From Azolla caroliniana (lineage: Eukaryota; Polypodiophyta): DNA of 64,000 nt. The position numbers and the translations under genes were made by a program. Positions 21,112-30,711 of this stretch are shown here, piece after piece; position 1 is the first letter of the stretch, and each line of letters starts with the position of its first letter. The stretch is from positions 19,282,001 to 19,346,000 of the forward strand of contig JBHGNT010000002.1 in assembly GCA_043228905.1 (NCBI GenBank), read 5' to 3'. Under the pieces are notes generated by a model. That model ran no database searches and had not been told where the DNA came from. It was given only the letters and a program-made list of their open reading frames with translations.

Positions 21112-21685
21112 GGAAACCTCATTGTGGCCCTAACACAGAAAGAGGGCACACTGTATATGATGTATGCCTAACTGTGCAAGTTGGAAGTAAATGTCATAGC
21201 CGATTCGAGTGGAGTGTTACGGCATAAGAGGCTTGGCCACATGAGTGAAAAGGGAATGCACATCTTGGCCGACCAAGAACTTCTCCCGGAAGTGAAAGGA
21301 GTACACTTGGAGAAGTGTGTCGACTGCTTAGTCGGAAAGCAAAACAGAGCAGCATTCCACTCAAGACCACCAAGGAGAAGAGAAGTGCCACTGGAACTAG
21401 TACACAACGACGTGTGCTATGTGGATGCTCCATCACATCGAGGTGGACAGTACTTTGTGACTTAAACCCTAAACCCTAAACCGGTCTCCCTCAGTGCCAT
21501 TGAAAGGTGATGTCCCCCAGAGGGTGTGGACAGGAAAGGATGTCTCCTACCAACACCTAAGGGTGTTCAGATGTCTGGTGTATATGCTAAGGATCACAAC
21601 GAAGCTTGACAGCAAGTCGAAAAAATGCATATTAATGGGATACTCAGAGGACGAGTTCAGTTATAGGTTGTGGGACTGGATGTAG
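21112..21685 (+). pseudogene. Copia integrase, core replaced by telomere repeats
   Basis: A TAA at 21169-21171 precedes the GAG-pre-integrase zinc domain (RLGHMSEKGM, then CVDCLVGKQNR: the HHCC pattern). The start of the catalytic core follows (LVHNDVCYVDAPSHRGGQYFVT) with its first Asp. At 21462 the sequence switches to telomere repeats. It resumes at SPSVPLKGDVPQRVW, far downstream in the usual domain, and ends with the ILMGYSEDE block. The rest of the DDE core is gone. The following ~250 bp read as the Ser/Thr-rich spacer before RT, with a TAG near 21683. Integration activity is impossible. Confidence 0.8.
21462..21482 (+). repeat. Interstitial plant telomere repeat (CCCTAAA)
   Basis: About two and three-quarter units of TAAACCC lie exactly at the deletion junction in the copia integrase. 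The flanking element bases (...gtgact and ggtctcc...) allow only a few bases of overlap with the repeat. Confidence 0.85.
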
Positions 21686-21930
21686 TCTTCTTGCAAGACA
21701 AGACGATTGAGGGCTGGAAGCAATAGAAGTCGAAATCGACTTCCCAATCAACTACCACTATTATTGAATTAAGGCCAAGCAAACCGACACAGTCGGCTGT
21801 TCGGAGACACCAAGTCGGCACAACCGAATCTGACTCAATCGACTTGGAACAACCGACCAACCCAAATGAGTCGGAGTTGGCAGACCTATGGAAGTCGATC
21901 GACGAATACGAGTCGGAGTCGATGTCATGA

Positions 21931-22652
21931 TGTTTTCGTGCCACGATGAGAAAATCAACTCTACCAAATTATACAAACTTATTCCAATCTTTGTAAATGG
22001 TTGTTTAGCTAAGCATAGCTAATAACTTAATAATAACACTCGCCATAGGATGATAATAGCTAGTTGAATCTACAAAAAAAATCTAATATCAAGTAAAATA
22101 TTTTAAAACTAAATACTTGTTATCAACACATTTTGGTATTATTACTATCAGGTATTTTAGTTATTAAAGCTATTAAAGTTATTACCCACTTTAAAAACCA
22201 AATACCTATTAAACACACATTTATTATCGCCATAGGATGATAATAGCTAGTTGAATCTACGAAAAAAATCAAATATCAAGTAAAATATTTTTAAACTAAA
22301 TATTGTTATCAACACATTTTGCTATTATTACTCCCAAGGGCTTCACTATCAAAACTTGTATGATAGCACGTGAGTTCATCAAAAGGGGTTTAAATTAACC
22401 ATTGAGATACAAAATGTATATATATAAGGGTATTAATAAATACATAAAATATATATTTACATAAGGGTACTATCAATTATGCTAGAGAAAAAAATTACAT
22501 AAGCCCATTAAATATTAGATATCTCAATGAGATAATAAAGAATATATTGTGCAAACAATAATTAAATTTGGAGTAGCATACATACATACATATATACATG
22601 CATATATACCTACATTTAAACACTACATCCATGAATATGTATATACATGCAT
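21931..22652. other. AT-rich DNA with a ~100-bp direct repeat
   Basis: Sequence starting cgccataggatgataatagc at 22041 recurs at 22228 for about 100 bp with few changes. The last ~90 bp (from 22560) are TACATA-rich and form the left flank of the transposon. No gene was recognised. Confidence 0.6.
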
Positions 22653-22656
22653 ACTA
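22653..22656. repeat. Target site duplication, left (ACTA)
   Basis: ACTA directly precedes the left terminal repeat and also directly follows the right one at 31415-31418. Confidence 0.65.
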
Positions 22657-22770
22657 AACACCGGGACATTTGAAACAGGTAATATGTCGCATTTTAAGAA
22701 CTATCCGTCAAAAAAAGACACAAAATAGGTCGATTGACAAAAAGGGGTGCCGCATGCGTAAAGGATTTTC
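22657..22770 (+). repeat. Left terminal inverted repeat
   Basis: Pairs with 31295-31414 in inverted orientation. The outer ~40 bp are nearly identical. The inner part is gapped but keeps ATGCGACATATTA-type and acGCATGCG blocks in the same order. The same sequence, slightly diverged, begins the second copy at 15540. Confidence 0.8.
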
Positions 22771-22936
22771 AAAAATGACCCAAAAATATATTGATTTTAA
22801 GCATGTCCAAAATTGTAGGTCTTTCAAAAAATGCCTAAATAATAGACATGCCAAACTTACAAAAGAATGTACAAAATGACTACCACCTATATTTATACAT
22901 ATTCGTTAACTGACATTTTGATGTACAATTCAATAT

Positions 22937-25690
22937 CTACAGATCAGGTGCCAAACTACCGCTTTCCAAGTCTATGCCATCATTTTTAGACCCATCCGAT
23001 GAACTAGAAGAGCTTTGTGAGGTATCATCCTCATCATCACTGGCAACCAATGCATTGTCTTCATCCAATTGCAATCCAACATCACCATGGTTATGAGACA
23101 TGCTTCTTGTTTGTCTTTGTGTAGTGGTTGGAGCCGCATTTGGGATCTTCTCTTTTAATATCTTGATTGTGGTTTGTCTTAGATGGCCTGTTTTGGTCAA
23201 GGAGAAGTCATACACTAGTATGTCAACATTATCCAATGTAAGAACAGACGTGCTTGGTAGATTCTTTCTTCTTCGCTTTCTACTTGTGCCTTCAACATCC
23301 TTAACCATCTCTAAAGAGTACTTTCCAGAGAATGGATTTGGTGAAGAGGTGTGATACCAATGAACCACAATGGACTTAACTTGATTGCCTGATTCATCCT
23401 TCATTATATCCAAAATTTTAGCAATCCAAAATGGATGGCCCAACTCATCATCTCCAGCTAATGTTGCAACTAACATCCTAACTTGTAGTTCATGCAAATT
23501 GCCTTGCCATCTTGCCTCTGCAGTACGCGATATTCTTGGTCCCACATAAATATCTCTCTGTCATGGGCGAACTAGATTATTGAGTTCAACATTACCAATT
23601 AATTGATGGTTAGCAGGTGAAACTATTGACGGCATACCAATGTTCCATGTGAAAGCATTTTGGATTGGCCATACTCCGGCAATGTAGTTGTTTAAAATTG
23701 TATGTTGATGGTTAAAGAAGGTATCCCACCATTGAACATCTTGATCACCAGCATACTTCTTGGTGTGCTCAATATTTCTTTGTTTCTCTTCAAGGCATCG
23801 CATCCAATATATCTTTTTCTCATCAATTGAGTTGCTATGAACCATTTTTTTATGGTCATCATACGGCATTTGTTCTGCACCATGGATTTCTGTATTTGGA
23901 AAATAAAGTAAGAACCTACAACCCTCTTGTGGCTCCCATTGTGAACTAGATGAGTATTGTTTTGCATACAACATCATCGTGTTGTGGCTCATATCACTTC
24001 GTTTTATGAGGAAGACATGGTTAAAACTTATATTATTCAGAGGTGCAAGAACCCTACCTTGAGCCCCATCACCATCCATGCAGAAGCGTTTAAAATCATA
24101 CACTTCATTCAACTGATGTACTTCGGGCTTCGGGGTATAAGCTTCACTGATCAACATTGTTAGCATAGGAAGCGTGAAAGCATCACATCGTGCTAATTTC
24201 TTTGAGAACCTACTAAACATTTGATCTATATGATCATGGGTATGACCAACTAGTAAGAAGTTAACCTTAATCTTCTTAAATAAACCCTTCTCTACTAGCA
24301 TGCTTAAGTAACCGAAAACAGTCGAGTTTTTGTTTTCTCTAGCTGTATTGTCAAGTTGCACGTATAGAACAGGCGAGAGTATACCTGGCCAAGACTGCAA
24401 CACTCTTTGCATGACTGTAACTGTAAGATTAGGGTTGTTGTGGATATTAGGATAAGTTAAGAATACTTAAGGCCTTATTGTCTGACAATATGACAAGCAA
24501 CCTACTAAATGCATTTGTACAAGGCATTCATCTCCAATATCCTTTGGCAACCTTTGAAAGTGTGGCAAACAAGTCTTCTTCTGATCCATGCCATCAATAA
24601 TCATACACATATACCTTTCAGGTGATTGGAGAGCTTTTCGTCGGTGGTGCATAGCTTTAGAACGTTCCAATGCTTGACTCTCACGGTGTTCTTTCAATAG
24701 ATTCTTGTAATTCTTTATTTCATCATCTGATTTCCCACCCTTTGCCATACTCTTTAAACTTGCACATATTGAACAAACACCCATTCGAACTTTACGCGGT
24801 ATAACCACATTGTTAAATTGTAACCTCCATAATCGATTGAAATGTCGATACTGTATGTAAGGTACACCTTGTGACAACATGTCGTCTTTACATTCTTGAT
24901 ACACCTCACGACGAGTGAAATTATCAGACAAGTGCAATCTCCCAGTAGTGGGCATAATATCACATTGCTTTGAGAAATATATCTCCATCCAATTAATAGA
25001 ATGACGCCCTATAAGACCCTTACTACCAGAGGAACTCATATCAAAAGGTATAAACGATCCCTTCACCAATCTTAGTTGTATTCTCTGAAGCCTCATGTTC
25101 CCAATGCTATGAGCAATTTTGAAAGCAACTCTACAACACTTAGTCCTCAATGCAAGGTAATATTCAACGTGCGTTGAACTAGCCCCAGTGGCGTGATCTC
25201 TTACAAGCTGCATATGTGAAATAAGAAAAGTATCTTGTTCCTCACCATTAAGTGATAGATACTTCTCCCGCATTATTCGTAAGTTTGACTTTCCAAATTT
25301 ATTAAGACATAGATTCCCACAACATGTCTTGCTCGAATCACAAACAATTTGACGATCAGAACATAAAAAGTTATATCTCTTTACACTAACTTGTCGAGGA
25401 ACTCTTTTGAATGTGAGAGGCTTTGTTACGCAAGCTTCGCCAGATGTGGTTTCATCCTTGTCAATGCTTGCACAACTTTTGCTATCTTGTATACCACTTT
25501 GTCCTGGCCTCTTGAAAGGGTCAATTGAGAAAAGTGAGTTTGAGTTATTACCAACATCACAACTAACATTTTCACCTGGACCCTTTGAAACACTTGGGAC
25601 CTTGTACTCATCGACTGAGAAATATGAGTTACTCGATAAAACATAAGGGTCCACTGAAAACAAGGATGATCTACTCGAAGCAGAAGACAT
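22937..25690 (-). pseudogene. DUF7869-like putative transposase with chromatin-reader-like tail, two nonsense codons
   Basis: A single frame of 918 codons starts at ATG 25690 and is broken only by TAA (24469-24467) and TGA (23563-23561). Residues 11-60 hold FSVDPY / FSVDEY / FSIDPF repeats. Residues 110-128 form a Cys cluster (C-x6-C-x5-CC-x3-C). Near 362-377 is MIIDGMDQKKTCLPH, near 445-452 VQLDNTARENKN, and near 482-493 GHTHDHIDQMFSRF, the hallmark blocks of DUF7869 proteins as I remember them. Spaced D, D and H/D residues suggest an RNase-H-fold transposase. After the TGA, HPFWIAKI and IVVHWYHTSS look like a Tudor/BAH-type reader, followed by a basic patch and an acidic Ser-rich end. The terminal repeats around it support a transposase role, which is inferred. 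Confidence 0.75.
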
Positions 25691-26057
25691 CTTGAAGCCT
25701 AACTTAAATTAACACCTTTCTCTTGTTTAAGTAGAAGTTTAGGAATTGAAGATCTAGTCTATGAACATAAACCATATGAAGACATCTTGGGATAAAAGAT
25801 AAGGTATATTGACATCATATTATTATTTAATTTTGTAAATTTTTTATAATAATTTATTGTGTAATATTGTATTTTTTTAAGAGAAAATCTTTTTTTTTAA
25901 ATAATTATTTTATTTTCCAAAAAAACAATTTAAGTTAACTATATAAATAGAGATCTACCACTCATTATCTCTTACACGTTTCAAGAGCTCAGAGCACTCT
26001 TTAGAAAAAGTCATCGTTTTCTGTGTTCATCAACACATTGTCAACAACTAGTCTAAC
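25691..26057. promoter_or_regulatory. Bidirectional promoter region of the transposon, TATA box on plus strand
   Basis: This is the 367-bp gap between two divergent start codons. TATAAATA at 25942-25949 fits transcription starting near 25975 and a short leader before the ATG at 26058. On the minus strand an A/T-rich ATTATAAAAAA-like stretch near 25840-25850 could serve the other gene. Shared control of both genes is inferred from layout only. Confidence 0.5.
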
Positions 26058-26224
26058 ATGAAATCGAGCAAGACAGTTGGCAAGTAAGTCTTCTATTACC
26101 CAAATTTAAAGATTCCTAAAGATACCATAAAGATTCTTTTTTATTATCTATAAAATTGAGTGACTTTAATTATAATTAGTTTGGTGTATGTATAATTTCT
26201 TCGGTTTCTTGAGAGAATGTCCTC

Positions 26225-27085
26225 TCTAATTCGATGCAGTGCATCGGATTAGAAAGTACTTCCTCGCTAACTTGATGAACTGCATGGGGGTAGATAGGAA
26301 ATTAAGACAACACACATAGATACGACATCCTCTGAAATCCGATGCAATGCATCGGATTTCAGACGATGTCGTATCATATCCTCCCTAATCCAATGTAGTG
26401 CATCGGATTAGGGAGAAGATGATCAGGAAACCTCTGAAATCCGATGCACTGCATCGGATTAGGGAGAAAATCCTCCCTAATCCGATGAAATGCATCAGAT
26501 TTCAAAGGATGTCGTATTATATCCTCTGAAATCTGATGCAATGCATTGGATTTCAGAGGATGTCGTATCATATCCTCCCAAATCCAATGCAGTGCATCGG
26601 ATTAGGGAGGAGATGATCAGAAAACCTCTGAAATCCGACGCAGTGCAATGGATTTCAGAGGATGTCCTCTCTAATCCGATGCACTGCATCGGATTAGGGA
26701 GGAGATGATCAGAAAACCTCCCAAATCCGATGCAATGCATCGGATTTCAGAGGATGTCCTCTCTAATCCGATGCAGTGCATCGGATTAGGGAGGAGATGA
26801 TCAGAAAACCTCCCAAATCCGATGCAATGCATCGGATTTCAGAGGATGTCCTCTCTAATCCGATGCAGTGCATCGGATTAGGGAGGAGATGATCAGAAAA
26901 CCTCCCAAATCCGATGCAATGCATCGGATTTCAGAGGATGTCCTCTCTAATCCGATGCAGTGCATCGGATTAGGGAGGAGATGATCAGAAAACCTCCCAA
27001 ATCCGATGCAGTGCATCGGATTAGGGAGGAGAGGATAGGAAATCCTCTGAAATCCGATGCACTGCATCGGATTTCAAAGGACGTG
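26225..27085. repeat. Palindrome array in intron 1
   Basis: About 17 copies of AATCCGATGCA-n-TGCATCGGATT lie within 860 bp. They are separated by gggaggagatgatcagaaaacctccc- and tcagaggatgtcctct-type spacers that are themselves partly inverted, giving a ~92-bp composite unit. The centre is C/G or A. Several copies are perfect palindromes; older ones at the edges have drifted. Open frames here on both strands arise from the repeat. Confidence 0.85.
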
Positions 27086-27089
27086 CTAG

Positions 27090-27480
27090 CTTTATTTTAG
27101 CTTTATTTTAGGTATATTTAGATGTATTTTATGTATATTTAGGTGTATTTCGTCGTATTTACGTGTCTGTTACATGTACTTAGGTGTATTTATATGTATT
27201 TAGTAGTGTTTAGGTGTGTTTAGGTCTACTTACGTGTATTTAGGTGTGTTTTATGTTTATTTTACGTGTACTTAGGTGTATTGGAGAGTATTCTGTTTAG
27301 GGTTTAGTGTATTTAGGTGTGTTTTACATGTAGTTAAGGGTATTTAGGTGCACTTACGTGTATTTAGGTGCGTTTTATGTGTATTTTACGTGTACTACGG
27401 TGTATTAAAGAGAATTTAGTTGTGTTTTGGTGTATTCACGTATATTTTACATTTATTTCACGAAAATATTTTGTTTTCTT
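27090..27480. repeat. Degenerate GTATTTAGGTGT repeat in intron 1
   Basis: Short units such as tatttaggtgt, tttacgtgta and tgttttatgt repeat irregularly for ~380 bp between the palindrome array and the exon-2 acceptor. A TTTAGGGTTTAG stretch near 27297 resembles the plant telomere unit, but the block as a whole does not. Confidence 0.65.
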
Positions 27481-27486
27481 CCCCAG

Positions 27487-29123
27487 TGAGCCCCGTCCGA
27501 AGGTGCCCTCTTTCAAGTTGAAGTTCCGGTCTCCGACAAAACATGACTCGGAGAGTTTTTTAAAAGAAAAGTCTCGACGATCATTATTCGAGTCCGGAGG
27601 TGATGGGACCTCGAAATCATCCGTAGGGAATACGAAAAATAAACAAATTATGCTCGTGGAAGATAAGTCCACGGAGCATAAGCTAAAAAATTATTCACAT
27701 GTAGAATGGAGTCTCACTTACATTGAAGAAGATGGGGTATTGCTCCTCATATTTGCCACGTCGGAAGGAAAAGGAAAGCTTGAATTAGGGAAGACCTTCC
27801 CCTATGGTAAAGTTCGTAATTTAGAATATGAAGACAGTGATTTGTCCATTATCTTCCTCGAAGTTGAGAGCTCAGGTGGTATAAGGCGAGTGCAAGTTGA
27901 TGAAGGAAACCTAGTACCTGACGTATGCCACCCAAAATCTTTGTGAAAAGATATGCAAACAAAGAATAATCTTATTGTAGCTCTTCGGCCTTATGTTACT
28001 GGAGAGATGATGAGCACAGAAGCAGAGACTCCGCCTAAAAGTCTCGGAAAACAAAACCGGAACATAAAAAATATCAAAAACGACAAATATCTAATGATGA
28101 GGACCTCGACGTCTTGGAGTTCGAGGAAAAAGAAGACGATGAACAACAACTTGAAATTGTCCCTCCAGGAGGGCAAATATCTTCCGGTGTATTGACTTCT
28201 GAGCAAAACCGGATTAGAGAAAATATAGCTAGGACCAAACTAGTGCGAAAAGGTCAACTCTTCCATCTACCAATTTCTTCAATTCAAAGGCCACCCATCG
28301 ACCCTGAAACTAGAAGATGCACGCTCGAGATTAGAGAGCCACATGTAGTGCATGTACAAAATTTGAAAAGCAAAATGAAGATAAATCCACATGCAACCGT
28401 CGTACCTTTTTTGGTTATGGTAGACCCTGAACAATGTCTGACAATTGCTGATTTTAAATATAGCTCTTCAGATGATTATACTTATTATGTTATCGAAGGA
28501 TCTCATTCAGTTGAAGCCCGACGTCAACTCGTCAAGGAATATCCGCTCACTCCGTTTTTTAAGTACGCAGAATGTAAAGTATATGCAGGTCTTACTCATG
28601 AAGAGGCCAAGTTGTTAGCATGGGACCACAACAATGATAATGATTATAGACAAAAGATGTCTTGTATCGAACGCATCAGATTCTTTCACCATGAGTATTT
28701 GGATGCGTTGCAAAGATTTGGACCCAAGTTGAACCCTGGCTTACGACGTCAATGTTTACTAGAAGTGGGTATTGCAGTTGATGAGAGTACGAAATCTGAA
28801 GGGCTACGGAAATATGACTCATGGTTTCAGCTTGCCTTTAGAACAGGTGAGGTATGGGATCTCCAGGATAGAATATTTGGCATGTGGGAGCGCAAGGAGG
28901 TCAAAGGTCAACGGGCAAAGAAGGCCAAGGTAGATCCACAAGTGGAGATGAAGACAAAGTCACGTAAAAGTGACTTATTTATTGAGGAGTTGGCCGAAGA
29001 TATGAAGTTGCTACCTTGGAGGTCACTACAAGGAATTAAAGACGATAGATTGTTAATATCTGTGTTGTCTCGAGTTGCAGCCAAGGAGTTTAGCTTGGAC
29101 GAGATGGTGACTGAGTTACAAAA
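27487..29123 (+). pseudogene. ParB-like domain exon of the methyltransferase gene
   Basis: The acceptor cttccccag opens this exon. The N-terminal part (EPRPKVPSFKLKF, then a soluble region with HVEWSLTYIEEDGVLLLIF) is unfamiliar. After the TGA at 27944 and the shift near 28045 the frame is open to the donor. FHLPISSIQRPP and VVHVQNLKSKMKINP, then YYVIEGSHSVEARRQLV and VYAGLTHEEAKLLAWDHNND, follow the ParB/Srx pattern of an 'IDGxHRxxA' loop and an 'Lsxeea..lA...N' helix. A basic KGQRAKKAKV patch lies near 28905. In phage-type ParB-methyltransferase proteins this domain precedes the catalytic part, as here. Its biochemical role (CTP binding, nuclease or DNA contact) cannot be told from sequence. 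Confidence 0.65.
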
Positions 29124-29204
29124 GTATGTAAAATTGAAATGTTTTTCTTTATTCTTGTGCATTTCCTTTGATAATTGATTTCACATTTAATATTTTATTT
29201 TTAG

Positions 29205-30711
29205 TCATAAAGTATACATGAAGATACAAGAATTGATGATGAAAAAATTGTGCCTACCAACCTGGGAAGAAGTCGAACAAGCTTGCCCAATAACATCATC
29301 ATATAAGGCATTAGAAGAGTTCTTCATTGTATTTAGAGAATGGGTATGTGTATTTTCAATTTGAAAAGATTCAATTATCATTTATCAGATATATTCCTTA
29401 CAGGAAATGAATTTTGCAGAAACCACCTCGATCAAAGAAAGTTGGTGATAGTAATGACGGTATTCCAAGTTCGTTCATTACGCACTTGGAACGTGCTAAA
29501 TACGAAAAAAGAATGACAAAGGGAAAGGAGTTGGAAGTGTCGGAGGACTTCGCAACAGTAAAAAGTTTTTTGCATAGAGCTGACCCTTTCAAACAATTAC
29601 ATTATAGTGTATTCCAGGGGGATGTGGTGAATATGCTCGACATATTACCAAAAAGGCACTATACATTACTTATTGCTGATATACCGTACGGATTCCGGAT
29701 CACGGGTTCCATGTTCGATGATGTGCCTTTCAAGTACCCCCAGATTGAGAAGATGGTAAAGGACTTCGCAGAGTTGACCTTAGCACCATTGTGGAGGATA
29801 GTCATATTTCATAGCATGGGTCAATCATTGTCAGTCACAACTGCTTTAAAGTCACGATGTCATGCAACAGAGCATATGCATTGGTGAGTTATACATTGTT
29901 TTTTGATAATATTCTCTTAGATATGTGGTTTATATATGTTCCATTCAAATTTTAACTCATTTGTTTTGGGTTCAATAGGATTAAAACAAATATTACACGT
30001 AGCCCGGGCGATCGTATGGTTAGTGCAGTTGAGCATCTTAGTGTGGGTTATTATGATGTAATAACGAAGAAGAAGGCTCGGGCACACGTTAATGAAAGAA
30101 ACGTTGTAAATTATATAATGTGCCCAGCTGTGACAAAGAAGCTTTGACATGTATCAGGTGAAAAGAGCCTTGTGAACCCTTATCAAAAACCTCAAAGATT
30201 GATCAACCGCTTAATCGAGCTCTTCTCAAACCTAGATGATTGGGTTCTGGATTTGTTCTCTGGCACAGGTATATGTCATATAAGTTTAGTCTCGTTAATT
30301 TGATTAAGTTATAGACTTTCATTGTTATTTTGACTTCTGCACTTCTATTTTACGATCAGGTACTACTACAGCTTGTGCATTAAAAATGTTCAGAAACTGT
30401 GTCGCGTTGGAGAAGGACCTGAACAAGTTAACTACATCAAAATGAGGATCCAAGGAATCTGGGATTGTCCGGATCAAGATCAAGAAGTCGGAGCGAAGCA
30501 CATCAATGAAACAGAGAGGTTTCAGATGACTTCGAGAGAGCCAATGGAACCTATAGATGAAGACGCAGGGGACCTTGTGGACCTAGAAGATGTAATAAAA
30601 TTTGAACATATGCATGGTTCAACGGAGCAAACAATCAATGCTACAGAGGACAATTTAGAAGAGTCCATTCATCCAGAACAGCCCACATTGCCTGACTTGC
30701 TTATAGATTGA
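29205..30711 (+). pseudogene. Beta-class amino DNA methyltransferase exons
   Basis: The catalytic block starts in the fourth exon: HYSVFQGDVVNMLDILP, then LLIADIPYGF, which stands at the DPPY catalytic position (motif IV). The middle exon carries the variable target-recognition-like region (HLSVGYYDVITKKK). It also carries a TGA near 30145 and NPYQKPQRLINRLIELF, the usual lead-in. WVLDLFSGTG joins across the last intron to TTTACALKMFRNCVALE, giving the SAM-binding motif I (D-x-F-x-G-x-G-T-T). The order IV, TRD, I defines the beta class (N6_N4_Mtase, PF01555). A frameshift near 30420 is followed by an acidic tail. The expected product is 6mA or 4mC in DNA, inferred from family. Confidence 0.7.

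Larger units (their letters stand above)
19507..21930 (+). mobile_element. Ty1/copia retrotransposon, 3'-truncated and decayed
   Basis: The element has a 5' LTR, an initiator-Met-tRNA-type primer site, gag, zinc knuckle, protease and integrase in the copia order; RT and RNase H are absent. The coding part from 19936 to 21465 is one frame interrupted only by stops, with no frameshift. A large piece of the integrase core is missing at 21462-21482 and replaced by plant telomere repeats. The 3' boundary near 21930 is where coding similarity ends; no 3' LTR is present. Confidence 0.85.
26058..30711 (+). pseudogene. Spliced ParB-like domain / amino DNA methyltransferase gene
   Basis: Proposed exons are 26058-26083, 27487-29123, 29205-29343, 29420-29883, 29979-30268 and 30360-30711. 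Each boundary has GT...AG (donors gtaagt, gtatgt, gtatgt, gtgagt, gtatat) and keeps the frame. Exon 1 (MKSSKTVG) joins exon 2 as AA|T. The product would have a charged N-terminus, a ParB-like domain, a linker, a beta-class N6A/N4C methyltransferase (motif IV before motif I) and an acidic tail ending LPDLLID. Lesions are TGA at 27944-27946, a frameshift near 28045, TGA near 30145 and a frameshift near 30420. Such fusions are known to me mainly from phages and bacteria, so horizontal origin followed by intron gain is inferred. Confidence 0.7.

Noticed and set aside
26374-27067. Open frames with repeated MHCIGF / RTSSEI peptides
   Set aside because: They are translations of the intron-1 palindrome array.
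27923-27980. A 58-bp intron that would bypass the TGA at 27944
   Set aside because: GT and AG are present, but splicing would leave a frame that soon hits a stop and does not join the downstream ParB frame.
27487-30711. Prokaryotic contamination or a phage defence system
   Set aside because: The gene has GT-AG introns that keep frame, lies inside a eukaryotic-style transposon, and is surrounded by plant LINE and copia elements.
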